Shown: piece after piece, positions 27,062 through 36,162 of the stretch | Layout of the letters: each line of letters begins with the position of its first letter | Position numbering within the stretch: position 1 is the stretch's first letter | NCBI GenBank assembly: GCA_964243985.1 | Contig: CAXTHJ010000003.1 | Coordinates: 46,316 to 110,315, forward strand | Direction: 5' to 3' | DNA from: CAIOYC01 sp964243985 | GTDB taxonomy: Bacteria; Pseudomonadota; Alphaproteobacteria; Caulobacterales; Caulobacteraceae | DNA length: 64,000 nt | Notes under the pieces: model-generated | Seen by the model: only the letters and a program-made list of their open reading frames with translations | Database searches by the model: none | Told to the model about the DNA's origin: nothing | Translations under genes and position numbers: made by a program

Positions 27062-27412
27062 CTCTAAACCTCTTTCGAAACCTGCCGTAGCCGGCCTGCT
27101 CGTCTGCTGAACGAAGACCATTGAGATTTCTCAACGAGCCGCCGCTTACCGTGCGTGCGCACATATTACATAAGCGAGCGGTGATGTTAAGCGGTCTCTA
27201 AGAGACTTGGTGTCTGCACGTGATTTTGAACCGATCCGTTCAAGTCGCTGCGAAGCGCAACGACAACGGAGACATAGAGGCGTCGGTGATGCCGCACAGA
27301 CCGCAGACCTGTCGAGCCTTTTGCCGCGCTTTCTCCTTTGAAGAGGCGCCGAGTTGCTCAGGTTCGAGTAAATTTGCGAGATCTGTCCGGTCTATTCAAA
27401 TGCGGACGATTT
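27062..27412. other. Intergenic region upstream of the monooxygenase
   Basis: About 350 bases between the monooxygenase start and the histidine-kinase stop on the same strand. It should carry the monooxygenase promoter. A short GTGCG/CGCAC palindrome lies near 27154; nothing else is recognisable. Confidence 0.35.
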
Positions 27413-29827
27413 TCACGCTGCAGCCGCTTCCGGAGAATCCAATGCGAACTGAATCGCGGAGAAGAGCTTCTCTACATCGATAGGTTTCGCCACTAAGCTC
27501 TGCATGCCCGCTTCCATGTATTCTGCAAGTTGGTGGGACATAGCGTTTGCCGTCAAAGCTATTATCGGCGTTCGCTTCCGCCCGAGTTGGTTTTCAAGTA
27601 GGCGAATTTTTCGCGACGCTTCCAGCCCGTCCATCACTGGCATTCGCACGTCCATCAATATAACATCCCATTCACGATCACGCCAAGCCGCAACGGCTTC
27701 CAGGCCATTGCTGACGATGATGGGGTCTACACCCGCCTGGTTCAGGAGAGTTCGAAGCACAAGCTGATTCACTGTGTTGTCCTCTGCAGCAAGAACTCGC
27801 AGCTTTTCCAACTCGTCGTACGTGCGTTCCCCCCCACTAACCGATCCGGACGCGTCACATTCATCGCCGATCCGCTGAAGCGGGAGGAAGACAAAGAAAC
27901 TCGTCCCCTCACCTACAACGCTCGTCGCGCGGATCGAGCCGTTGAATAGCTCGGCGAGCTCCCGACAGATTGCCAGACCGAGACCGGTCCCGCCAAAACG
28001 GCGCGTGGTCGACACATCTGCCTGTTCAAACTTTTCAAACAACATCGGAACACGGTCTGCCGGAACGCCTATTCCCGTATCGGATACGACGAACTCAAGG
28101 CCGGACTCATGTGCCGATATTTTTACCTGAACACCGCCGAACTCGGTAAACTTGATCGCATTCGAGACGAGATTTTGGAGAATTTGGCGCGCGCGCGTGA
28201 CATCCCCTAAGTAGGTGCCGCGGACAGCTTCCTGAATTGTGACTTCTATATATATTCCTTTCCCACGGGCAATATCTGAATACAGCGCCTCAACACTTCT
28301 CGCGAGTTCAGATAAGTCGAACTCGACGCTCTCAAGTTCAAGTTTACCCGCCTCTATTTTCGATATGTCCAAAATGTCATTCAAGATCGTCAAAAGGTTT
28401 TCACCTGATCGGCGTATCACGTCCAGGCGTTCCGCTTGGATCGTCGACAGTTCGCCGGCGGCCATCGCCTGAGCCATCCCGAGCACGCCATTCAATGGTG
28501 TACGAATTTCGTGGCTCATTGCTGCAAGAAAGGCTGATTTCGCATGGCTTGCTGCCTCAGCAGCCTCTTTAGCCTCAAGCAAAGCGGCCTCGGAGACTTT
28601 GCGTTCAGTGATATTTTGCATTGCTCCAATTAGGCGCAGTGGCTTTCCATCCAAGTCGGTAATCAGCCTAGATGCGTTCGCGGTCCAGACCTCCTTCTCA
28701 TCGCTACGGAGCATTCGGTATTCTTGTTTGAAGACATCGTTACTTTGGCTTTGGCGGGCCCACGCGGCCTGCACTCGAGGCCGATCGCGCGGATCGATCG
28801 TCGAGAACGGATTGCGGTAAAGGTCTTCATAGGAAGCTGCCTCCGTGAAGAATGTCTCCTCGCCCCCGACCTTGATCAGTTCCCGTCGCAGGTAATCCAT
28901 TTCCCAGACGTGGATACCCGATACTTCCATGGCTAGCGTCAAGCGTTCCTCAGACCGAGACGCCGCTTCCATGGCCTTCACCATCCCCGTAATGTCATGT
29001 GTCGAAACGATAACGCCACCGATCTGGCCATCGGGTTGCCGCCAGGGCGCCATGTCGACCGACACCCAATTTGGCTCGGAGCACGACTGTGGTTTGAGCG
29101 ACTTAATCGACGTGAAGGTTTCGCCCTGCAAGACAAGATCAAATTGCGCGCGGGCTCGCGCAAAGGCGTCCGGCGCTACTATGGAAAAGTGTTTCCCGAC
29201 GGCGTCTGCGTCGGTCGTTCCCATCCCCTCTGCCCAACTTGGGCTGCACGTTAGAATTCGGTACTCACGATCGAACATCACTAATGCCACCGGCAGGGCC
29301 TTAATGACCGCTGCGAACTCAGCGGCGGTCGTTTCGCCCTCTTGGCGCAGCATCTCCCGCGCCTTCGCACCGCTGGATCGCTCCCAGGCACATCCGAGAA
29401 AGTCCGCCAAGTCGTTCAGGCGGCCGGCCAGTTGAGCGTCATACCGGCTTGGCTTTGCTCCGCTGGCAGCCAAGACGCCAGGGATTGAACCGTCAGTGAG
29501 AGTGATTGGATGTGCTGCGAAATAAGGCGGTGGCCCTGGCGGCAGGCGTTGGCCAGGGAACAGAAGACTCTCAAGTCCCGCTTCAATCCAAATGGCCTTG
29601 CCGGTCTCAGTGACTTGGCGTAGCCCTGCACCAACTGCGAAGCGATGCTCCGGCTCGCTACTGCTCCACGCATCCTCGCCGTCGATGAGGATGACCCAAG
29701 CGTCTAGCACGCCAGACATCCCTCGAGCGATCCGGATCGCCTTGTCGCACGCCGATTGACACAGCTCAGCCTCGACTGGCGAACTCCGGGACTCGGCGCT
29801 TATTGAACTTGGTTGTTTTTCGCCCAT
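27413..29827 (-). CDS. Hybrid sensor histidine kinase/response regulator
   Basis: An 804-residue soluble hybrid kinase with no membrane segment. Order: a GAF-like domain (~15-150), PAS 1 (~165-285, VALVMFDREYRILTCSPSWAEG), PAS 2 with PAC (~290-415, ending MQNITERK), HisKA with phospho-acceptor His439 in SHEIRTPLNG, HATPase (N box NLVSNAIKF, G1 DTGIGV, G2 GGTGLGL) and a receiver with Asp726 in LMDVRMPVMDG and Lys in VAKP. The output would pass through a separate Hpt protein or regulator; none is adjacent. The signal is cytosolic. The gene stands alone between the catabolic region and the vitamin-B12-type importer. Confidence 0.94.
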   Translation of the reverse strand: MGEKQPSSISAESRSSPVEAELCQSACDKAIRIARGMSGVLDAWVILIDGEDAWSSSEPEHRFAVGAGLRQVTETGKAIWIEAGLESLLFPGQRLPPGPPPYFAAHPITLTDGSIPGVLAASGAKPSRYDAQLAGRLNDLADFLGCAWERSSGAKAREMLRQEGETTAAEFAAVIKALPVALVMFDREYRILTCSPSWAEGMGTTDADAVGKHFSIVAPDAFARARAQFDLVLQGETFTSIKSLKPQSCSEPNWVSVDMAPWRQPDGQIGGVIVSTHDITGMVKAMEAASRSEERLTLAMEVSGIHVWEMDYLRRELIKVGGEETFFTEAASYEDLYRNPFSTIDPRDRPRVQAAWARQSQSNDVFKQEYRMLRSDEKEVWTANASRLITDLDGKPLRLIGAMQNITERKVSEAALLEAKEAAEAASHAKSAFLAAMSHEIRTPLNGVLGMAQAMAAGELSTIQAERLDVIRRSGENLLTILNDILDISKIEAGKLELESVEFDLSELARSVEALYSDIARGKGIYIEVTIQEAVRGTYLGDVTRARQILQNLVSNAIKFTEFGGVQVKISAHESGLEFVVSDTGIGVPADRVPMLFEKFEQADVSTTRRFGGTGLGLAICRELAELFNGSIRATSVVGEGTSFFVFLPLQRIGDECDASGSVSGGERTYDELEKLRVLAAEDNTVNQLVLRTLLNQAGVDPIIVSNGLEAVAAWRDREWDVILMDVRMPVMDGLEASRKIRLLENQLGRKRTPIIALTANAMSHQLAEYMEAGMQSLVAKPIDVEKLFSAIQFALDSPEAAAA

Positions 29828-29877
29828 AACCCGTACCGCTTCACCCTTTTTGTTTCTTTTGTCGAAACAAGGTTAAG

Positions 29878-30093
29878 ATGGAATTTCGGCCGTCAACTTG
29901 GTTCGAAAGATCATTTCCTCAGGCGTGGCGTAGCCGACGGCTTAAAGCGGGGGGAGCGGCGGTGCGCGTGGTCGAGACCTTAAAGGTCCATACCACCCGC
30001 GGCGTGATTGAAGCGGACGCCATCGCCGTCTCTTCGGGGGACGATCTCTACACTATCTTCCCCGACCGGATCGCCGCGCATGGACGACGATGA
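29878..30093 (+). pseudogene. FAD-dependent oxidoreductase fragment (TIGR03364-like)
   Basis: The 71-residue frame contains LKAGGAAVRVVETLKVHTTR, GVIEADAIAVSSGDDLYTIF and PDRIAAHG, which match the middle of the FAD-dependent amine/2-aminoethylphosphonate-type oxidoreductases (GxWEADxVIVCPGDDFxxLFPERIAA). Neither the N-terminal FAD-binding GxGxxG nor the C-terminal half is present, and a stop follows at once. It is thus an internal gene fragment, joined directly to a receptor remnant. The length and start are approximate. Confidence 0.55.
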
Positions 30094-30105
30094 TAGATAA
30101 GAAGA

Positions 30106-30387
30106 ACCCCTGCGCTGGACAACAAATGGAACGTCAACGCCCGCTGGCAGGCGACCGACAAACGGTCGCTGAACGCTAATTTCGTTGCAATTAGTTCCTT
30201 TATTGACGGCAACCGGGACTTCTCCATTACCCGCCTGACAGCTCCGGGCTACACGGCTGTGGATGTGGCGGCTAATTATGACATGACCCAGAACCTCGCG
30301 ATCTATGGCCGCGTCACCAACCTGTCCTGCACGCTTTACCTGCGCCCTAGCCAAAGCCTCTACGCTGACGTGAAGGCGCACTACTGA
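30106..30387 (+). pseudogene. BtuB-like TonB receptor C-terminal remnant
   Basis: The frame reads DNKWNVNARWQATDKRSL, then FIDGNRDFSITRLTAPGYTA and NLAIYGRVTNL, ending in SLYADVKAHY-stop: the last ~90 residues of a TonB-dependent receptor, whose final strands end in an aromatic residue. The resemblance is to vitamin-B12 (BtuB) receptors, in agreement with the btuFCD-like genes that follow. The plug and about six hundred residues of barrel are missing. Its TGA overlaps the ATG of the next gene (TGATG), so the original operon order has been kept although the receptor is destroyed. Confidence 0.75.
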
Positions 30388-31232
30388 TGAAAGCCGTGGC
30401 CGCAATCGCCATGGTGGTTGCGGCCACCGTCCACCCGCTCAAGGTCATGTCCCTCAGTGAATGCACCGACCAGATCGTGCTGCAACTCCTGCCACCCGAG
30501 CGGATCACATCGGTGACCTGGCTATCGCGCGATCCTTCCATATCGATCATGGCCAAGGCCGCGGCCCACGTTCCCGTAAATTACGGGACGGCGGAGGAAG
30601 TGATCCGCGACAGACCAGACCTGATCGTCATCGACAGCTACACCACGCCCGCGACTAAGGCCCTGTTAGAGCGGCTGCATTATCCCGTTCTGGTGTTGAG
30701 CTCGGCGGAAAGCTTCGGGGACATCCGTACTATGACCCGCAAGGTCGCTGCGGCCATCGGCGCGAAAGCGCGCGGTGAAGCGCTTCTCGCGCACATGGAC
30801 GCTGTTTTGCTGATCCTCGCTAAAGACAAAGGCCCACGCCTTCGGGTCGCAGCCTGGGACGGGGCCGGATTTTCCGCCCGCAACGGATCGCTCTACGACG
30901 CTATCCTTACGGCGGCGGGCGCCCGCAACGTCGTCGATGAAAAGGGCGTGACCACTTCAGGCACGCCGAGCGTGGAGATGCTGCTGAAGACCGCGCCGGC
31001 CTTGCTGGTGCGCGGCGAACCGGGTTTCGAACGGCCCGATCGCCGAAGCGACGTGGCCTCCCATCCGCTCATCCGCCGATTCTGGGTCGGCCGGACCGTA
31101 GTGGTTCCGCAATCATCCTATATCTGCGGCACGCCGTTGTCCGCCGACGCCGCCCTCAGCCTGCGCGATCAGATGCGCGCCGTCGCCGGGAAGGCGAGCC
31201 AGCCGCTTCGTTTCAGAGGCGCCCCCCCATAA
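30387..31232 (+). CDS. btuF: Periplasmic substrate-binding protein of a cobalamin/haem-type ABC importer
   Basis: A 281-residue periplasmic protein with a short signal peptide (about residues 1-20). VMSLSECTDQIVLQLLPPERI and VTWLSRDPS are the first BtuF/FepB-like motifs, and PDLIVIDSYTTPATKALLERL begins the lobe-connecting helix. The clamshell without hinge strands is a class III binding protein. It binds vitamin B12, haem or a siderophore and hands it to the permease encoded next. Its start overlaps the receptor remnant stop, and its stop overlaps the permease start by one base. Symbol given by analogy with the operon; substrate not proven. Confidence 0.8.
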   Translation: MKAVAAIAMVVAATVHPLKVMSLSECTDQIVLQLLPPERITSVTWLSRDPSISIMAKAAAHVPVNYGTAEEVIRDRPDLIVIDSYTTPATKALLERLHYPVLVLSSAESFGDIRTMTRKVAAAIGAKARGEALLAHMDAVLLILAKDKGPRLRVAAWDGAGFSARNGSLYDAILTAAGARNVVDEKGVTTSGTPSVEMLLKTAPALLVRGEPGFERPDRRSDVASHPLIRRFWVGRTVVVPQSSYICGTPLSADAALSLRDQMRAVAGKASQPLRFRGAPP

Positions 31233-32218
31233 TGAAGCCGGCCCTCCTCATCATTGCATTGTCAGTTCTGCTCGCCGTCGCCGTCTGCGGCTCTCTTCTG
31301 GCGGGGCAAATCTGGTTGACTCCGATGCAGGCGTTCAGCGCGGTCATCTCTCCGGCGCCTAGCCTCTCATCGCTGATCATCTTCGAGCTTCGCCTGCCGC
31401 GCGTGCTGCTCGCTGTGTTGATCGGAGGTGTCCTCGGCCTCTCCGGCGCGACCCTGCAGGGTCTGCTCCGCAACCCCTTGGCGGAGCCGGGCTTGCTGGG
31501 CGTGTCTTCCGGAGCGTCTCTCGGCGCGGTGATCGCCATCTACTACGGCTTCGCCACCACCGTGACTTTGGCGGCGCCGTTGTTCGGCATCGCCGGTGGA
31601 TTGATCACGGCGGGAACAGCGCTGGCGCTATCGAGACGCGGCGGAACGTTGTCCCTGATCCTCGCCGGCGCGGCGGTGTCGGCGATCTCCGCGGCCGGGG
31701 TGAGCCTGGCCCTGAACCTCGCCCCCAATCCTTACGCCGCCTATGAAATCATGACCTGGCTCATGGGATCGCTGGCCGACCGCAACTGGACCCATGTGGA
31801 ACTCGCAGCCCCCTTCATCATCGTCGGAGGCGCCCTGCTGCTTCTGACCACGCGAGCCTTGGACGCGCTCACCCTCGGCGAGGCGCAGGCGGAGAGCCTC
31901 GGCGTGAACGTGCGCCTGACCAGGCTATTGGCGCTGTCCGGCACGGCGCTCGGCGTCGGCGCAGCGACGGCGGTGGCCGGCGCCATCAGCTTTGTCGGCC
32001 TCATCGCGCCTCACCTCGTGCGCCCCTTCGTCGGACATCGGCCCGGCGCGACCCTCGTTCCCGCTGCGCTTGCCGGCGCTCTGATCGTGACCGTGGCGGA
32101 CCTCGGTGTCCGGTTGATCCGGTTTGGGCCGCCCCTGAACCTCGGCGTTGTCATCAGCATCGTTGGCGCGCCGTTTTTTCTGTGGCTCGTCCTGCATGTG
32201 CGGAAGGTCTCTAGGTGA
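31232..32218 (+). CDS. btuC: FecCD-family ABC permease
   Basis: A 328-residue inner-membrane permease with about ten helices. Signatures are FELRLPRVLLAVLIGGVLGLSG (the first cytosolic segment), LRNPLAEPGLLGVSSGASLG (binding-protein and ATPase contacts) and FVGLIAPHLVRPFVGHRPG (coupling helix that docks into the ATPase). All are hallmarks of vitamin B12, haem and siderophore importers. It works as a dimer with the binding protein and ATPase encoded on either side, with which it overlaps. Confidence 0.92.
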   Translation: MKPALLIIALSVLLAVAVCGSLLAGQIWLTPMQAFSAVISPAPSLSSLIIFELRLPRVLLAVLIGGVLGLSGATLQGLLRNPLAEPGLLGVSSGASLGAVIAIYYGFATTVTLAAPLFGIAGGLITAGTALALSRRGGTLSLILAGAAVSAISAAGVSLALNLAPNPYAAYEIMTWLMGSLADRNWTHVELAAPFIIVGGALLLLTTRALDALTLGEAQAESLGVNVRLTRLLALSGTALGVGAATAVAGAISFVGLIAPHLVRPFVGHRPGATLVPAALAGALIVTVADLGVRLIRFGPPLNLGVVISIVGAPFFLWLVLHVRKVSR

Positions 32219-32982
32219 GTGACCTTGTCCTTACCGACGTCAGCCTGACCCGCGGAGCCTCCCGCGTGCTGGATGCGGTGAGCGTCACCTTCGCCGCCGG
32301 CCGACTGACCGCGGTCATCGGCCCCAATGGCGCGGGGAAAAGCACGCTCCTGTCTATCGCCGCCGGTGTCCTGGCGCCCGATGAGGGGTTGGTGTCTTTT
32401 GGCGGAACGCCGCTGGCCGCGATAGGTCGGCGGCTCCTCGCCCGGCGCAGAGCCTACCTTCCGCAGTCGCCTCGCGTAGACTGGCCCATAAGCATTGAGC
32501 GTGTGGTGGCTTTGGGCCTGACCCCCTCCTTGCCCGCGTTCGGCGGTCTGCCGCCCTCGCTCCAGCCGCAGGTCGAGCAGGCCCTCGCCGCCCACGATCT
32601 CCTGGCGCTGAGAGACCGCCCGGCCACCATGATTTCCGGCGGCGAACTGGCCCGCGTGATGCTGGCGCGCGCGACGGTGGGCGACCCCGAAATCCTCATC
32701 GTCGACGAGCCCACCGCCGGGCTCGATCCTCGCCACGGCATCGACGCCGTTCGGCGTCTCCGCCGCCACGCGGATCAGGGGCGAACCGTCGTCATGGCGA
32801 TCCACGACCTCGATCTAGCCTTGCGCGTCGCCGACAACGTGGTCGCTATCCGCGGCGGCCACATCCACGCGTCAGGCTCCGCGGATGATATCCTCACAGA
32901 AACAACAATCGGACAGCTCTACGAGGTCCGCGTACGGATCACCCGCGACGAGGAAGGCGGCGTCGTCCGCTTTTTGGATTAG
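32215..32982 (+). CDS. btuD: ABC importer ATP-binding protein (BtuD/FecE-like)
   Basis: A 255-residue ATPase. Walker A is GPNGAGKST, the Q-loop is YLPQSPRVDWPISIERV, the signature is ISGGELARVMLAR, Walker B is ILIVDEPTAGLD and the H-loop is MAIHDLDLAL. The start is a GTG that overlaps the permease stop, so translation is coupled. It energises the FecCD permease. This completes the importer, although no intact cognate outer-membrane receptor lies beside it. Confidence 0.93.
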   Translation: MSDLVLTDVSLTRGASRVLDAVSVTFAAGRLTAVIGPNGAGKSTLLSIAAGVLAPDEGLVSFGGTPLAAIGRRLLARRRAYLPQSPRVDWPISIERVVALGLTPSLPAFGGLPPSLQPQVEQALAAHDLLALRDRPATMISGGELARVMLARATVGDPEILIVDEPTAGLDPRHGIDAVRRLRRHADQGRTVVMAIHDLDLALRVADNVVAIRGGHIHASGSADDILTETTIGQLYEVRVRITRDEEGGVVRFLD

Positions 32983-33080
32983 GAAGGTATGGTGCAGCCC
33001 GCGCCTTCGATCAGATCGCTGATCTCGCCTTCGGCCCGACAACGGCTGCAGCTTCGGCGCCGCGAAAGGCTCACGTCTTT

Positions 33081-33563
33081 ATGAAATTCTCCTTCGCGCC
33101 CGTCACAGGAAGCCAAACCCGCGTCCTGATACTTGGAAGCCTTCCGGGTGAGCTTTCGCTTGAACGTGGGCAATATTACGCCAATCCGCGTAATCAGTTC
33201 TGGCGGCTGGTTGGTCATACGATTTCCATCGACTTGGCTGAGAGCACCTACGATCAGCGGCTGGAGGCTCTCTTAGCCCACGGCATCGGCCTTTGGGATG
33301 TGGTGGGCAGCGCCGAACGCGTGGGCAGCCTGGATGCGGACATCCGCAACCACACCCCAAACGCCCTCGTCGCGCTGGTGTCTGGCTTGCCGAATATCCG
33401 CGCGCTGGCCTTCAATGGCGGCACGGCCTTCGCCGTGGGGCGGAGGCAGTTTCAAGAGGTTGCGGAACCGCGGCTCATCGCCCTGCCATCGAGCAGTCCT
33501 GCGCACACCATGCCGTTCGAACGCAAAGCGGCCGCATGGAGACAGCTCAGCAGTTATCTTTGA
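33081..33563 (+). CDS. DNA-deoxyinosine/hypoxanthine glycosylase (UDG superfamily)
   Basis: A 160-residue DNA repair enzyme of the uracil-DNA glycosylase fold. LILGSLPGELS is motif 1 with the water-activating region, QYYANPRNQFWRLVG follows as in the hypoxanthine-DNA glycosylase (TIGR04274) group, and LPSSSPAHTMPFERK is motif 2, the loop that enters the DNA minor groove. It would remove hypoxanthine or uracil arising from base deamination and leave an abasic site. Placed alone between the importer operon and a pseudogene; no clear strong ribosome binding site, GAAAGG lies ~12 bases upstream. Confidence 0.85.
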   Translation: MKFSFAPVTGSQTRVLILGSLPGELSLERGQYYANPRNQFWRLVGHTISIDLAESTYDQRLEALLAHGIGLWDVVGSAERVGSLDADIRNHTPNALVALVSGLPNIRALAFNGGTAFAVGRRQFQEVAEPRLIALPSSSPAHTMPFERKAAAWRQLSSYL

Positions 33564-33583
33564 TCGCGGCGCGCGGTCGGTGA

Positions 33584-34122
33584 AGCGTTTCAAACCACCT
33601 CGCGGGCGAAGTTGGAAACGGCGTTCTGCACGATCTTCTTCAGCTGAAACCTGAAGGTCCGTTCGCCGTGGAGGAGACGGAGCCGCCCACCGTGCTGGTG
33701 GCGGTGGAAGGCCGCTCGCGCATGAGCGACCGCGCCCTGCAGTTCGCCATGACCCTGTCGCCGGACGTGATCGCGGTCCACCTAATGAACCTGGAAGGCC
33801 CGGAGGCCGAGGAAGACGTACGCCAGATCAAGCTGCGCTGGGCCGACGAGGTGGTGACGCCTCTGACGGTTCGAGGGCGAGCATCGCCCAAACTGGTGCT
33901 GCTGCCCGCACCCTATCGCAAGCTCGCCGATCCCTTGCTGGAGTTCCTGGAGAAGCTGGACGCCGATACGCCGGGCCGCGCCGTGGCGGTTCTGATTCCC
34001 GAGCTGGTGCTCAAGTATGGTGGCAGCGGCTATTGCACGGCCGGGGGGCGCGGTTGCAACGGGCGCTTCTGGCCAAGGGCGGGCCGCGCCTGAACGTGAT
34101 CATCACACCTTGGCGCTGCTGA
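33584..34122 (+). pseudogene. Amino-acid (APC) permease C-terminal domain remnant, frameshifted
   Basis: The frame translates as a soluble domain: VLVAVEGRSRMSDRALQFAM, LSPDVIAVHLMNLEGPEAEE, and RKLADPLLEFLEKLDADTPG, the C-terminal cytosolic domain of a class of APC permeases. After LIPELVLK near 34015 the frame breaks; in the next frame the ending WWQRLLHG...LLAKGGPRLNVIITPWRC-stop continues, so one base has been lost or gained. All membrane helices are missing. It is therefore a 5'-truncated and frameshifted relic lying tail to tail with the Gfo/Idh gene. Confidence 0.75.
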
Positions 34123-34128
34123 CCGGCG

Positions 34129-35160
34129 TCAGCGGCCGTAGATGCGGTCCAGCACCTGCGCCACGTCAACCAGCCGCTCCGCCACGGCATTGAAGCGCTC
34201 GCCGGCCGCCAGCCGCCGGGCCCAGTCCGCCGCCGCCCTGCCGCCCCAATCCTCCGGCGGGCTCGCGAGAGTTTCCCGCGCCGCGCCGCGATAACGCTCG
34301 GTGCTGAAATCGTAAAAGGAGCCGCCGACGTTGCGCATCTCCGCCCCGCAGTCCCTCCCGTGCACGGCCGCGGAGATCACCGCGTCACAGCCGGCATGGA
34401 GCTTCCACGAGCAGGCGATCCTCACCACCGCGCCCGTCTCGAGCTCCAGCGTGGCGACGGCGTAGTCCTCAACCTGCTCAGCCCCATCGCCCAGTGGCGC
34501 GCCGTCCGCAAACAGTTGTGAAGAGACGCCCCGTGTGGTCGGGAAATCCAGCAGCCAGAGCGCCAGGTCCACCAGGTGCACGCCGAGATCGATCACGCAC
34601 CCGCCGCCCGACTGTTTGGGATCGTAGAACCACGGCTTGTCGGGCCCGTAGGCGTTGTGGAACACCAGATCGGCGGCGAACACCTGGCCAAGCTCACCGG
34701 CTTGAACAAGCTCGCGGATTCGCTGCATGCCGTTGGTGAAGCGGTAGGAGAGATCGACGCCGAGGAGCCGATCCGCCGCACGCGCGGCGTCAACTACCGC
34801 CTGTGTTTCGGAAGCGGTGCGGCCAAGCGGTTTCTGGCAGAACACCGCCACTCCGCGCTGCAGCGCCCGAATCGACTGTTCGGCGTGCAGGGCGCTTGGC
34901 GTGGCGATCACAATCCCGTCGAGGTTCAGGTCCAGGAGATGATCCAGGCTGTCGACCCGCTCCGCACCGGGCGCGAGGTTCAGCGCCTCGTCGGCTTGCT
35001 CCCCGGAAGGTTCCACCAGGGCGGCGGCGTCCACCAGTCCGGTTTCCAGCATCGCCTGCATCCTGTGCCGGCCGATCCAACCGACGCCAAGGAAGCCGAG
35101 CCTGGGCTTGGTCAGAGCGCCCGAGCGGCTCATCGCGGGCGCCAAGCGCTCCAAAGTCAA
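34129..35160 (-). CDS. Gfo/Idh/MocA-family oxidoreductase
   Basis: A ~340-residue NAD(P)-dependent sugar or inositol dehydrogenase-type enzyme. The Rossmann motif LGFLGVGWIGRHRM lies at residues ~21-34, the family signature EKP is present as CQKPLG (~110), and the substrate-side motif GGGCVIDLGVHLVDLALWLL (~185-204) carries the conserved Asp and His. The start is uncertain: TTG 35160 overlaps the upstream stop and has GGTGA close by, while ATG 35133 is 23 bases after that stop with a poorly spaced GGAG. It ends the leftward operon. Since the divergent operon makes inositol phosphate, oxidation of a cyclitol or its glycoside is a plausible role. Confidence 0.88.
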   Translation of the reverse strand: MTLERLAPAMSRSGALTKPRLGFLGVGWIGRHRMQAMLETGLVDAAALVEPSGEQADEALNLAPGAERVDSLDHLLDLNLDGIVIATPSALHAEQSIRALQRGVAVFCQKPLGRTASETQAVVDAARAADRLLGVDLSYRFTNGMQRIRELVQAGELGQVFAADLVFHNAYGPDKPWFYDPKQSGGGCVIDLGVHLVDLALWLLDFPTTRGVSSQLFADGAPLGDGAEQVEDYAVATLELETGAVVRIACSWKLHAGCDAVISAAVHGRDCGAEMRNVGGSFYDFSTERYRGAARETLASPPEDWGGRAAADWARRLAAGERFNAVAERLVDVAQVLDRIYGR

Positions 35161-36152
35161 AACTTCACCAGCGCCTTCAGGAAACCTTCAGGCTTGTCAC
35201 GGGTGGCGTCCAGCGCCTCGCCGAGCTGATCCAGGCGAAAGGTGTGGGTGTAAAGCGGCGTCGGATCGAGGCGGCCGGACGCCACCGCCTCCACCGCCGC
35301 CCGCATCCCCGCCATGTTGACGGCCGGGTCGCGCTCGTGGGCGTTGATCACGTCGAAGCCCCGCCAGTTCCAAAGCTGCATGTTCACCTGGCGCGGCCCG
35401 TCCTGGTGATAGCCGGCGATGACCAACCGCCCACCTTCGCGGGTCAGCTCAGCGGCAAGGTCCAGCGGCCACTGCTTGCCCACCGCCTCGATCACCCGGT
35501 CGCAGAACACGCCGCCGGTTAGGGCGCGCACATCCTCGATAATGCGGCAGTGATCGTCCATTACGACGGTCTCCGCCGCGCCCATCAGGCGGGCGAGGTC
35601 GAGGGAGAACGGTCGCCGCGAAATGGCGATCACCCGCGCCCCGGCGTCGGTGGCGAGCCGGGTCAGGATGGCGCCCAAAAAGCCGACGCCTATAATGGCC
35701 ACCGTCTGCCCCGAAGAGATGTCGCTGCGCCGAAAAATATTCATGGCGCAGCCGAGCGGCTCCCCGGGAAACGGCTGGCCCTTCAGGCTGTCTGGCAGGA
35801 CCACCACCGCGTCGGCGGCCGCTATGTCGAATTGGGCGTAGCTGTGGTGGGAGAGCGTAGCCACCCGATCACCGATCTTCACCTCTGCAACATCGGGCCC
35901 AACCGCGTCAACCACGCCCCAGCCCTCGTGGCCGAGCGCGCCGGGCTCGGTTGGGAACTGCATCCAGTCCGGTCCTGCCCATGGTTCGAGGTTAGAGGCG
36001 CAGACGCCGCAGCCTTCCAGCCGCACCCTCACCTGGCCTGAGGCGGGCTCCGGCCGCGGCGCTGCAACCACCTCCGCATGACCGGCGCTGGCGACCACGC
36101 CAGCCTGCATCGTGTCGTGCGCGACTAGGGCGGCGCCTATTCCATCATCCAT
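35157..36152 (-). CDS. Zinc-type alcohol dehydrogenase (MDR family)
   Basis: A 331-residue medium-chain dehydrogenase. LEGCGVCASNLEPW has the first Cys of the catalytic zinc site, ALGHEGWGVVDAVG the His-Glu pair, and VAIIGVGFLGAILTRLATDAG the NAD-binding GxGxxG. The structural-zinc lobe with four cysteines is missing, which is usual in a subset of sugar and polyol dehydrogenases. The gene overlaps the Gfo/Idh gene and follows the fused glycosyltransferase by ten bases. It is presumably one of two oxidoreductases of the putative inositol-glycan pathway. Confidence 0.88.
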   Translation of the reverse strand: MDDGIGAALVAHDTMQAGVVASAGHAEVVAAPRPEPASGQVRVRLEGCGVCASNLEPWAGPDWMQFPTEPGALGHEGWGVVDAVGPDVAEVKIGDRVATLSHHSYAQFDIAAADAVVVLPDSLKGQPFPGEPLGCAMNIFRRSDISSGQTVAIIGVGFLGAILTRLATDAGARVIAISRRPFSLDLARLMGAAETVVMDDHCRIIEDVRALTGGVFCDRVIEAVGKQWPLDLAAELTREGGRLVIAGYHQDGPRQVNMQLWNWRGFDVINAHERDPAVNMAGMRAAVEAVASGRLDPTPLYTHTFRLDQLGEALDATRDKPEGFLKALVKF

Positions 36153-36162
36153 TTTGAAGTCC

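Noticed and set aside
30118..30387. Possibility that the BtuB tail is a complete small protein
   Set aside because: It lacks a start and signal peptide and ends like the last strands of a receptor.
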